A stretch of 64,000 nucleotides of DNA from positions 21,844-85,843 of the forward strand of contig CBEUVQ010000005.1 in the NCBI GenBank assembly GCA_965546615.1. Reading direction: 5' to 3'. Made by a program: the position numbers and the translations under genes. The notes below the pieces were generated by a model. It saw only the letters and a list, made by a program, of their open reading frames with translations. It was not told where the DNA came from and did not search any database. Of the stretch, positions 25,591-32,767 are shown piece after piece (the stretch's first letter is position 1; each line of letters begins with the position of its first letter). Origin of the DNA: CBEUVQ01 sp965546615. Its GTDB lineage: Bacteria > Bacillota > Desulfotomaculia > Desulfotomaculales > Desulfohalotomaculaceae.

Positions 25591-26007
25591 TTACATCGCA
25601 GTCATATTGCTGCTTTCGGAATTCTTATTTTTGTCTTTGCCGCACATCGCCTGCATTTTATCAATGATGATCGGCAGCATATCAATCAAGCGGTCAAACA
25701 TTGCATTATTATCAACCGGCAGCAATCTGATTTGACCATTGCCAACCACTAAAAATCCCATCGGCTGCACCGACACCCCCGCACCGCTGCCACCACCAAA
25801 AGGAGTGGCCTGTTCCTCATCTTTATCCCGGTTCATTTGATAATCTCCACCGCCGGCGGCAAAACCGCAGGCCACGCGGGATATCGGAATGATTACTGTG
25901 CCGTCCGGGGTTTCAACAGCATCGCCGACAACGGTATTAACGTCTACCATTTCCTTTATACTTTCCATTGCAGTTTTCATCAAACCTTCAATAGGATGAT
26001 CACTCAA
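25591..26007 (-). CDS. ytfJ: Spore protein YtfJ (GerW family)
   Basis: A 138-residue forespore protein; in Bacillus YtfJ/GerW is needed for normal germination. The start MSDHPIEGLMKTAMESIKEM, the middle VNTVVGDAVETPDGTVIIP and the glycine-rich CGFAAGGGDYQ...GGGSGAGVSVQP are clear family signatures. I chose TTG at 26007 because AGGGAG is eight bases upstream and the product then starts MSDHPI, as in relatives; ATG/GTG codons nine bases upstream are alternatives. In Bacillus it is paired with ytfI (DUF2953), here found 1.6 kb upstream. Confidence 0.9.
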   Translation of the reverse strand: MSDHPIEGLMKTAMESIKEMVDVNTVVGDAVETPDGTVIIPISRVACGFAAGGGDYQMNRDKDEEQATPFGGGSGAGVSVQPMGFLVVGNGQIRLLPVDNNAMFDRLIDMLPIIIDKMQAMCGKDKNKNSESSNMTAM

Positions 26008-26100
26008 AGCATTCACTCCCTATCTGATCCATTCAAAATTATAATCATAATATTTCCAATCTTTTTTTAAATATGCAGATACAGATAGGTTATAAATGAA

Positions 26101-27171
26101 TTACTTAATATCGGCAGTAGTATTTACTTCATTGTTTTGATCCACCGTTACTTTTGCTTTTAAAATGTTTTCAACAAAAGACAGCGGAACGTAAACGGTA
26201 TTATTTTTTAATTCCGGAGCCGCTTCTAAGTCAAAGGACTCTTCTTGCGCAAAAACGCAGCTGTTTTCGCCAACTTTAATTTTTATCTGCTGATTATCTT
26301 TAATAAGCTCTATATTTCGATCACTATGCCATTTTACGGTATAACCCAATTTTTCGGCCGCTGTTCTTAGAGGAACCGTTTGAAGATGAGTTTCATCAGA
26401 AACTTTAACATCCTGCATTATGTCATCAAGAACAGTCAGCGGAATTTCAAATTCCGGTGTTCCTATATACCCGGGTGCAATAGAGTACTTAGGAAATACC
26501 ATTACTAAGTTAGTGCCGTCCAGGTAAAAACTCTGATAGTCAGAAATTGTTTTAAAGCCCTCTTCTCCTTCAAAATAGTACACACCTTGTTTTTTCTGGA
26601 GCTCAATTTGTTTTTTTATTTCGCTGTTTATTGCCGTTTTGTAGTCGGCATCCGGTTTAAATAAATCTTTCAACTTCAGAAGCTTATTGTGAACAGTGTC
26701 TATATTGTAGCTGTCCACTCGTACATAACCGGAATTACCGTATGAATAATAAGTATTAACTACAAATGACAAAATCCTGTCGTTGGATTTCAGCTCATAG
26801 TTAATCACCAGTGGATACGGTCGAAATTTCCAACCGTTTTTCTCTGCTTCCGCAGCAAACTCTTGGGCATCATGTTCAAGGTTATTAATATCTTTCAGCG
26901 CAAGATTTTTAATGGCGGAATTTAACTGCTCCTGCCACTGTTCATCTCTTAATCCGGAAATTTTGGGAATAGTTACTTCTGCATCAATTAATTTACTGTC
27001 ACGGTTTATTTCTTCACCGGTTAGAGTTATTTTGTTTTGTATCATGACAGGCGCAGAAGCAGGAACAGATTCAATGTTTTCGGCAGATTGCGCAGCAAAA
27101 GCTTGTCCATTAAAAAACATTACCCCTGATAATACTAAACCGATAATTGTGTTGCGCTTGATAGCTACCAC
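26101..27171 (-). CDS. Exported DUF4163/DUF3298 protein with copper-amine-oxidase-like domain
   Basis: A secreted protein of about 356 residues. After a signal peptide (IIGLVLSGVMFFNGQAFA, cleavage near AFA-A) comes a domain of the RsiV/PdaC type (about residues 50-260: two-part DUF4163 with FVVNTYYSYG and DUF3298 with FPKYSIAPGYIGTPEFEIP), then a C-terminal copper-amine-oxidase N-terminal-like 'stalk' domain (VPLRTAAEKLGYTVKWHSD and YVPLSFVENILKA), common in clostridial surface proteins. No membrane anchor or anti-sigma region is visible, so an RsiV function is unlikely. The start is unclear: GTG at 27171 overlaps the best Shine-Dalgarno (GGGGTGG), and no ATG fits. Confidence 0.75.
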   Translation of the reverse strand: MVAIKRNTIIGLVLSGVMFFNGQAFAAQSAENIESVPASAPVMIQNKITLTGEEINRDSKLIDAEVTIPKISGLRDEQWQEQLNSAIKNLALKDINNLEHDAQEFAAEAEKNGWKFRPYPLVINYELKSNDRILSFVVNTYYSYGNSGYVRVDSYNIDTVHNKLLKLKDLFKPDADYKTAINSEIKKQIELQKKQGVYYFEGEEGFKTISDYQSFYLDGTNLVMVFPKYSIAPGYIGTPEFEIPLTVLDDIMQDVKVSDETHLQTVPLRTAAEKLGYTVKWHSDRNIELIKDNQQIKIKVGENSCVFAQEESFDLEAAPELKNNTVYVPLSFVENILKAKVTVDQNNEVNTTADIK

Positions 27172-27340
27172 CCCTTTTTTAATAACTAATGATATTATAA
27201 AAAAATTTTGGAAAGACATGGTTACAAAACAATTACAAAATAGTTACAACAAAATACCGGTTTAATATTATTAATAATCTACTGCAAATATGGAAATTTC
27301 GTATATTGTTGAATATATTGATATAAAAGGGGGGATTAGC

Positions 27341-27634
27341 TTGTCACAAAAGCCGAAAATTCTTAAAGTGCTGCACCTGTTGAATTATTTTGTAGGTATC
27401 GTTGTGGTTTTTTCCGCTTTATATCTATATTTCACTGAGAAATTATTAATACCGCTGTATATTGCATTGTCCATTATTATTGCCGGTCCTGTCGAATCAC
27501 TGCTCAATGCCTTTATAAAAAACAATCTTTTTATAACAGAACGAGAGAAAAAATTGTATTTATCCTTAGTTGACAATCTCACCAGCTTAGCTTTCTTAAT
27601 CTTTTTAGGTCTGGCTGTTTTTGCGGCAGTTTAA
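27341..27634 (+). CDS. Small three-helix membrane protein, unknown
   Basis: 97 residues starting from TTG at 27341, which has AAAAGGGGGG nine bases upstream. Three hydrophobic stretches: YFVGIVVVFSALYLYFT, LIPLYIALSIIIAGPVESLL and LTSLAFLIFLGLAVFAAV, with a charged loop between the last two. Not recognised. It is a lone plus-strand gene inserted between the exported DUF4163 protein and ytfI, and its end is three bases from the converging ytfI end. Confidence 0.6.
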   Translation: MSQKPKILKVLHLLNYFVGIVVVFSALYLYFTEKLLIPLYIALSIIIAGPVESLLNAFIKNNLFITEREKKLYLSLVDNLTSLAFLIFLGLAVFAAV

Positions 27635-27637
27635 TAA

Positions 27638-28324
27638 CTACTTTTTATTAGGGATAACTAGTTTAATGCCGGTAAGTAAAATCCAATAATTCCTTACTTC
27701 AAACAAGCAGTCTAAATCAGTATAAAACTCAGCGCATTTAAAATTTGGTTCAATATCTAAAACCGGTTTTTTGCCGGGTGGAATAATATATCTAAAAAGT
27801 ATTGACAGCAGCACTGTTTTAAACATCCAAACAAATCCGGCGAGCAAACCGGTTGCTGCCGCATCACCGGTGCCAAATCTGGTGCGCCATTTAAAACGGC
27901 GGCAGTGAGTACGGCTCAGAAGATATTTTGCTGCCGGGGAAAAGCGATGATATAAATTCATCGCTTGTTCTGTTTTCTTTTTTAATTTATCAAAATCAAA
28001 CGGAACAGTTAATGCAGTATCTAAATTTGTCAAGTTATCTTTTTTAGTCGGCATTCCGATCATGGTAGTGATAATGCGCCTCACTAATCCCCCTTGTTTT
28101 TTTGTCCTTCCGCCGATCTTTACTTTTACACCTGATGGTTGGGCTTTTAAATCCACCGTAGTAAGCTCAACTTTAAAGGGGGGCAATCTCCATATCGCTA
28201 ACTCCACCCTGATTACATCATCACAATTATTCCGTTGATAACAAAATCTTATTTTTAAAGGCAAAGTAAGGATTGCCAACAACAGCAATACAGTTATTGT
28301 TCCGCAGATTAAAATAAACTGCAT
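27638..28324 (-). CDS. ytfI: DUF2953 protein (YtfI-like)
   Basis: 228 residues: an N-terminal membrane helix (ILICGTITVLLLLAILTLPLKI) and a soluble part with the conserved core RRFKWRTRFGTGDAAATGLLAGFVWMFK typical of DUF2953 (part shown only), then a second hydrophobic segment. In Bacillus the homologue ytfI lies next to ytfJ, and the proximity here supports a sporulation-linked role. Function of the family is not known. Confidence 0.82.
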   Translation of the reverse strand: MQFILICGTITVLLLLAILTLPLKIRFCYQRNNCDDVIRVELAIWRLPPFKVELTTVDLKAQPSGVKVKIGGRTKKQGGLVRRIITTMIGMPTKKDNLTNLDTALTVPFDFDKLKKKTEQAMNLYHRFSPAAKYLLSRTHCRRFKWRTRFGTGDAAATGLLAGFVWMFKTVLLSILFRYIIPPGKKPVLDIEPNFKCAEFYTDLDCLFEVRNYWILLTGIKLVIPNKK

Positions 28325-28394
28325 TGGTTTCCCCCTAAAAGAAAGTATATTAACTTATTTTTCCTTTTTTGGCAGCATATATGCATAAAGAAAA

Positions 28395-28416
28395 CTGAGG
28401 GCATCTCCACCCTCAG
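28395..28416 (-). terminator. Terminator of the lipoprotein gene
   Basis: CTGAGGG (28395-28401) pairs with CCCTCAG (28410-28416); the minus strand then reads TTTTCTTT. It lies 15 bases beyond the lipoprotein stop. Confidence 0.7.
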
Positions 28417-28430
28417 CATTGTGTGTTTGT

Positions 28431-29363
28431 TTATGGCTGCAGCAATTGACTTTCATCCTGGCCGGGTTCTCGGTCGGTGCTCTCTTTTTTTACAGGGGCT
28501 GTTTGCTGCTTCTGCGGTTGTAAGTACACTGCCACTGACACCCGACCGGTTTCCGTTTGATCTTGGGTATTAATCAGTACCGCTTCCACAAAGCCCTGCT
28601 GCTGCTCAAGCGGCTCTGTAAAAGAAATGGCAGCATCAAACCCGTCACCCGTTATTTCCACCGGCTTTTCCGCCAATACTTCTCCTTCTGCATTTTTCAC
28701 CCGAACACGCAGATCACCGTTTAAAAAGCCTACTTGTCCGGTTATCTGCACCGGACTTTGCACCGCATCTCCCGGCATCGGATTGGTAATTCTGAGCACC
28801 GGGCCTTCGATCTCTTCCGGAAAATCCTGTTTTGGTTTTATCTGCACTTCTGCAGATGGATTTGTCCCATCACCCGATTTGCCGACCGGTTTATCATTTT
28901 TGCGGCTAAGTTGAAACCCTACCGCATTTGGGGTATTCTTCAAATCAAATTTGGCCACTACCGGCTCAGCCTCGTCAGAATCATCTCGGCTGTTTTCTTC
29001 AGCATAATTCAATTTTATATTTAACCAAGCATAGTCCTGCTCCGGAACACGCTGTTCAATTTTATCAATAGTCACCGCAGCATTTTTTTGAAAGGCTTCG
29101 GGAAAAACAATGATATAACCTTTACCGCCTACACTTGACCAAGTGATGAACTCTTGACTTTTGATATCCTGCATCAATTTCACTTTTTTCTTTACTACAT
29201 CCGGTGCGTTTTCTAATTTTATCGTTTCAAAAGGAATATCGGATATTTCGGACACAACAGCAGATCGCTGTTCGGTATCAGGCTTTTTGGCGGCAGTGCA
29301 GGCATTTAAAACTAATGTCACAGCAGCAAACAGCAGCAGCAGATTGGCCGTTTTTTTTAACAA
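28431..29363 (-). CDS. PrcB/Gmad2-domain lipoprotein
   Basis: A 310-residue lipoprotein: signal sequence with lipobox LNAC (Cys about residue 22), then a PrcB-like domain (about 40-150, with GKGYIIVFPEAF and ITIDKIEQ-like strands) and an immunoglobulin-like Gmad2 domain (about 195-285, LRITNPMPGDAVQSPVQITG). Gmad2 was defined in spore germination/sporulation proteins, so a place on the spore or cell surface is likely. Gln/Asp-rich tail. TTG at 29363 is the start, with GGGGGTG seven bases upstream; that site is buried in a hairpin (29373-29408). Confidence 0.75.
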   Translation of the reverse strand: MLKKTANLLLLFAAVTLVLNACTAAKKPDTEQRSAVVSEISDIPFETIKLENAPDVVKKKVKLMQDIKSQEFITWSSVGGKGYIIVFPEAFQKNAAVTIDKIEQRVPEQDYAWLNIKLNYAEENSRDDSDEAEPVVAKFDLKNTPNAVGFQLSRKNDKPVGKSGDGTNPSAEVQIKPKQDFPEEIEGPVLRITNPMPGDAVQSPVQITGQVGFLNGDLRVRVKNAEGEVLAEKPVEITGDGFDAAISFTEPLEQQQGFVEAVLINTQDQTETGRVSVAVYLQPQKQQTAPVKKESTDREPGQDESQLLQP

Positions 29364-29372
29364 AACAATTCA

Positions 29373-29408
29373 CCCCCGTAATGATGCTGATGTTATTCTG
29401 CACGGGGG
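29373..29408 (-). promoter_or_regulatory. Hairpin covering the lipoprotein Shine-Dalgarno
   Basis: CCCCCGT (29402-29408 read on the minus strand) pairs with ACGGGGG (29373-29379), the second arm being the ribosome binding site of the lipoprotein gene. The stem is all G-C but one pair and can be extended by a G-U pair. It may hold translation off, or on the plus strand act as a weak terminator. Confidence 0.5.
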
Positions 29409-29487
29409 CTGATCATTTTTATTCTTCAGATGATTTAACAAAAATGTTATATTAACATTACACACAGCTAAAGAAAGGAAAAGTTAA

Positions 29488-29679
29488 ATGAAGTATTTAC
29501 TGCTGACATTTTTAACATTAGGTATTGCAGGGGCAGCGTTAATGCTGGTACTGGCATTTAAAACAGCTGACAAAATCGACAAACTAATCTGCCCGCATTG
29601 CGGCAGTGAAAATGATGTACCGCAAAATGTATCGGTGTATATTTGTTATCACTGCAAAGAAACTGTAAAGAAAAACTGA
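29488..29679 (+). CDS. Small membrane protein with zinc ribbon
   Basis: 63 residues: one N-terminal membrane helix (LLLTFLTLGIAGAALMLVLAF) and a cytoplasmic zinc ribbon, CPHCGSEN followed 17 residues later by CYHC. The ATG at 29488 has AAAGGAAAAG upstream. It is a lone plus-strand gene between divergent/convergent neighbours. No known function. Confidence 0.6.
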   Translation: MKYLLLTFLTLGIAGAALMLVLAFKTADKIDKLICPHCGSENDVPQNVSVYICYHCKETVKKN

Positions 29680-29754
29680 CATAGCTGACCGTCAAAACAT
29701 TTAAACGGAACAAAGCAGCAAAGCCGCCCCATATCAAATTACTTGAATTAAACC

Positions 29755-30306
29755 TTAAAATTTATCATTTTCTTCTGTATCCGCAATAAATTGATCCAAA
29801 TCCGGCAGTTCAGAGAGGTCTTTAAAACCAAAGTGTTTTAAAAAAGCGTCGGTGGTACCGTATAAAACCGGGCGGCCGGGAGCGTCGCGGCGTCCTTTTT
29901 CTTCTACCAAGCCGCGCTCCAGCAGTGTGTTTAAACTGCTGTCTGATTTTACACCGCGAATTAAGTCCAGTTCCGCCCGGGTAACCGGTTGGCGATAAGC
30001 AATAATCGCCAGTGTTTCTAAAGCGGCTCTTGAAATAGATGAGCTGTTTTGCTTTTTATACAACCGCTCAATATAGGGAGCAAACTCCGGCTTAGTGGCC
30101 ATCTGCCACCCTCCCGCCAACTCCACCACCTGCAGGCCATGGCTGTTTTTTTGGTAATCCTGCTGCAGTTCTTTAAGCAATTCCAGCGCATCCTCTGTTT
30201 CTATCTCAGCCAAACGGCAAATATTAGCAAGCGGCAGTGGTTCGGGGGTGGCAAAAAGCAGTACTTCAATTATACTTTTGGTATGATTACGAAACATTAC
30301 TGCCAT
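29755..30306 (-). CDS. scpB: Segregation and condensation protein B
   Basis: Part of the SMC-ScpA-ScpB condensin that compacts and segregates chromosomes. 183 residues made of two winged-helix domains; typical segments are EVLLFATPEPLPLANI and LETLAIIAYRQPVTRAELDLIRG (first half shown), followed by GRRDAPGRPVLYGTT. It overlaps the end of scpA by 20 bases, so the pair is translationally coupled. Confidence 0.95.
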   Translation of the reverse strand: MAVMFRNHTKSIIEVLLFATPEPLPLANICRLAEIETEDALELLKELQQDYQKNSHGLQVVELAGGWQMATKPEFAPYIERLYKKQNSSSISRAALETLAIIAYRQPVTRAELDLIRGVKSDSSLNTLLERGLVEEKGRRDAPGRPVLYGTTDAFLKHFGFKDLSELPDLDQFIADTEENDKF

Positions 30307-31045
30307 GCTGAATTCCTTCTCCTTTAACGGGCAGAATAACTATTTCTGCAAATTGCTGCTGTTGAATAAGTTCCACTTTGCCCTGATGTAAAAGCTCCAA
30401 AATTGCAAAAAACGTAACTGCAATCTCTGCTTTGCTTGCTTTTTGAGCAAAAACCGATTGAAAGGTCATCCCTTTGGGATGCAGCACCAAGCAGCGCAGA
30501 ACTTCGGCCATTTTGTCTTCCACACTGATTTCAGCCGCCCGCACCACCGGCGGTTTAACCTGTGCCGCCCTTTTCAACACCTGCTGCAGTGCATCTATCA
30601 ACGTAAATATGTCAACCCCGGCCAGCGGTTTAGGTGGGCAAAACAGCGCTTGGTACATTTCTATATTGTTTTCTTTAGTGTAAATTTTACCATGAACCTG
30701 CTGGCGTTCTTTTAAAAACAGCGCCGCTTCTTTAAAACGCTTGTATTCTAAAAGCCGCTGAACCAGTTCTTGACGCGGGTCGGATTCTTCTTCGCTTAAT
30801 TTTTCATCTAAGGCAGGTTTAGGCAGAAGTGTTCTTGCTTTGATGGCCAGTAATGTTGCAGCCATTACCAAAAACTCACTGGTTACTTCTAAATCCAGCT
30901 CGCGCAAGGTATCAAGATATTCCAAGTACTGTGCGGTAATCGAAGCAATGGGAATATCTTGAATATCCAACTGCTCTTTTTCAATTAAGTGCAGCAGCAA
31001 ATCAAGCGGACCTTCAAAGGCTTTCAAGCGCACTGTATAAGCCAT
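30287..31045 (-). CDS. scpA: Segregation and condensation protein A
   Basis: Kleisin subunit of bacterial condensin. 252 residues starting MAYTVRLKAFEGPLDLLLHL, the conserved N-terminal helical domain that binds the SMC neck; DIQDIPIASITAQYLEYL follows; the C-terminal winged helix (VTFFAILELLHQGKVEL) binds the SMC cap. Upstream is the terminator of trpS, so scpAB is its own unit. Confidence 0.96.
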   Translation of the reverse strand: MAYTVRLKAFEGPLDLLLHLIEKEQLDIQDIPIASITAQYLEYLDTLRELDLEVTSEFLVMAATLLAIKARTLLPKPALDEKLSEEESDPRQELVQRLLEYKRFKEAALFLKERQQVHGKIYTKENNIEMYQALFCPPKPLAGVDIFTLIDALQQVLKRAAQVKPPVVRAAEISVEDKMAEVLRCLVLHPKGMTFQSVFAQKASKAEIAVTFFAILELLHQGKVELIQQQQFAEIVILPVKGEGIQHGSNVS

Positions 31046-31085
31046 TAAAACCCACCCTTCTTTTCATCTTGCCGGACTTTCAAAA

Positions 31086-31105
31086 GGGCGCAGCAATCTG
31101 CGCCC
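31086..31105. terminator. trpS terminator
   Basis: GGGCGCAG (31086-31093) pairs with CTGCGCCC (31098-31105) around a four-base loop, flanked by A/T runs on both sides. It closes the trpS transcript 15 bases after the stop. Confidence 0.85.
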
Positions 31106-31120
31106 TTTTATCATTAACAG

Positions 31121-32113
31121 TTACTTTTTCAGTCCTGCCGCCTCCCGCACAAATTCCATCGTTTCCGCGGCAGCTTTTGACGCTCGCTTTGCTCCTTCCG
31201 CCAATACTTCATCGATATAGCCGGGACGCTTCAATACCTCATTCCGTCTTTCCCTTAACGGGGCTTGGTATTCTTCCAGAGTATCGATAAGGCGTTTTTT
31301 ACACTGCACACAGCCGATTTCTCCTTTGCGGCACTGTTCGCGGATATCTTCATGCACGGCAGCGGCATAAATGCCGTGGTACTTATCAACAATGCATACA
31401 TCAGGATTGCCGGGGTCTGTTTTTCTGATTCTGCCCGGGTCGGTCACCATAGCATTAACCTGCTTTTTAATTTCCTGCGGATCAGCTGCAATATTAATGA
31501 AATTCAAGTAACTTTTACTCATTTTGCGGCCGTCCACACCGGGCAGCATTTTCACTTTGGAAAGCAGTGCCTGCGGCTCAGGGAAAACCTTTTGATCATA
31601 CATAAAATTAAAGCGGCGGGCTACTTCCCGGCACAGTTCTAAGTGAGGTAATTGGTCTTCACCTACCGGTACCGCATTGGCTCGGTAAACTAAAATATCG
31701 GCCGCCTGCAGCAGCGGATAGCCTAAAAAGCCGTAAGTGTTGATGTCTTTGCCGAGTTTGCCCAACTGCTGCACTTGATCTTTATATGTAGGCACCCGCT
31801 CCAACCAAGACAGCGGAGTAATCATGGAAAACATTAAATGCAGCTCGGCATGCTGCGGCACCTGCGATTGAACAAAAATAACGCTTTTTTCCGGATCCAG
31901 GCCGGCAGCCAGCCAGTCTACAACCATTTCTCTGATATTGTCTTTAATCCCGGCAGTTTCCTCAAAGGATGTTGTCAGGGCATGCCAGTCGGCAATCATA
32001 TAGTAGCACTGATATTCTTGCTGCAGTTTTACCCAATTTTCCAATACACTTAAATGTCCGATGTGCAGCCGACCGGTAGGGCGCATACCGCTTAAAATAA
32101 CACCTTTTGACAT
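31121..32113 (-). CDS. trpS: Tryptophanyl-tRNA synthetase
   Basis: Charges tRNA-Trp. 330 residues with the class I signature GRLHIGHLSVLENW near residue 16 and the KMSKS loop (GRKMSKSY, about residue 196). Four cysteines in GCVQCKK and nearby CRKGEIGC suggest a metal-binding site seen in some TrpRS enzymes. It follows the M50 protease by 15 bases, so it is likely the last gene of a transcript with the DHH-CBS polymerase and protease. Confidence 0.96.
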   Translation of the reverse strand: MSKGVILSGMRPTGRLHIGHLSVLENWVKLQQEYQCYYMIADWHALTTSFEETAGIKDNIREMVVDWLAAGLDPEKSVIFVQSQVPQHAELHLMFSMITPLSWLERVPTYKDQVQQLGKLGKDINTYGFLGYPLLQAADILVYRANAVPVGEDQLPHLELCREVARRFNFMYDQKVFPEPQALLSKVKMLPGVDGRKMSKSYLNFINIAADPQEIKKQVNAMVTDPGRIRKTDPGNPDVCIVDKYHGIYAAAVHEDIREQCRKGEIGCVQCKKRLIDTLEEYQAPLRERRNEVLKRPGYIDEVLAEGAKRASKAAAETMEFVREAAGLKK

Positions 32114-32128
32114 ATTTATCTCACCTTT

Positions 32129-32767
32129 CTAAAACAAAAATATACTGCTGCTAAAATTAACGATTAACTGCATTAATGCTAAAATTGGTGTGATGATTTT
32201 CCAAAGTATCGGGCTGAGAATGCCGGTAAACAACAACAACAGCAAAATAATAGTGCCGTACTGTTCCATATAGTCAAGCCAGCGCTGATCGCCCGGCAAA
32301 ATTCCCGCCAATATTTTGCTGCCGTCCAGCGGCGGAATGGGCAGCAGGTTAAATACTGCCAGTATGACATTAATGGTAATCATTTTGCTTATAATATCAA
32401 TCAGCGGCAGCGAGCCAAACGAGGCCACCAAACCTGATAACAGAGCGGCAGCGACGGCAATGATGATGTTGCTTACCGGGCCGGCTAAAGACACCAGCAT
32501 TAAACTCCGCCTCATGTTTCCTTTCAAATTATAAGGTGTGACCGGCACCGGTTTAGCCCAGCCGAAACCGGCAAAAAACAGCATCAAAAAACCGATAGGA
32601 TCGATATGAGCCAATGGGTTGACAGTTAACCTGCCCATATAGCGGGCGGTAGGATCACCCAGCCTGTCGGCAGTCCACCCATGCGCCAGTTCGTGAAAAG
32701 TTAATCCGACAATGATTGCCGGTAATAAGACGCCAATTTCGTACGGTGTGGGAAAATTACCGAACAC
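32129..32767 (-). CDS. Site-2-protease family (M50) metalloprotease
   Basis: A 212-residue membrane protein with five or six helices. The zinc motif HELAH is at residues 25-29 and the third ligand region NLLPIPPLDGSKIL about residue 140. Members of this compact subgroup are widespread in Bacillota beside trpS/scpA; substrates are unknown. The start overlaps the end of the upstream polymerase gene by 11 bases. Confidence 0.9.
   Translation of the reverse strand: MFGNFPTPYEIGVLLPAIIVGLTFHELAHGWTADRLGDPTARYMGRLTVNPLAHIDPIGFLMLFFAGFGWAKPVPVTPYNLKGNMRRSLMLVSLAGPVSNIIIAVAAALLSGLVASFGSLPLIDIISKMITINVILAVFNLLPIPPLDGSKILAGILPGDQRWLDYMEQYGTIILLLLLFTGILSPILWKIITPILALMQLIVNFSSSIFLF

Noticed and set aside
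26101..27171. An RsiV anti-sigma factor
   Set aside because: The DUF4163/DUF3298 fold is shared, but the protein has a cleavable signal peptide and no cytoplasmic anti-sigma domain.
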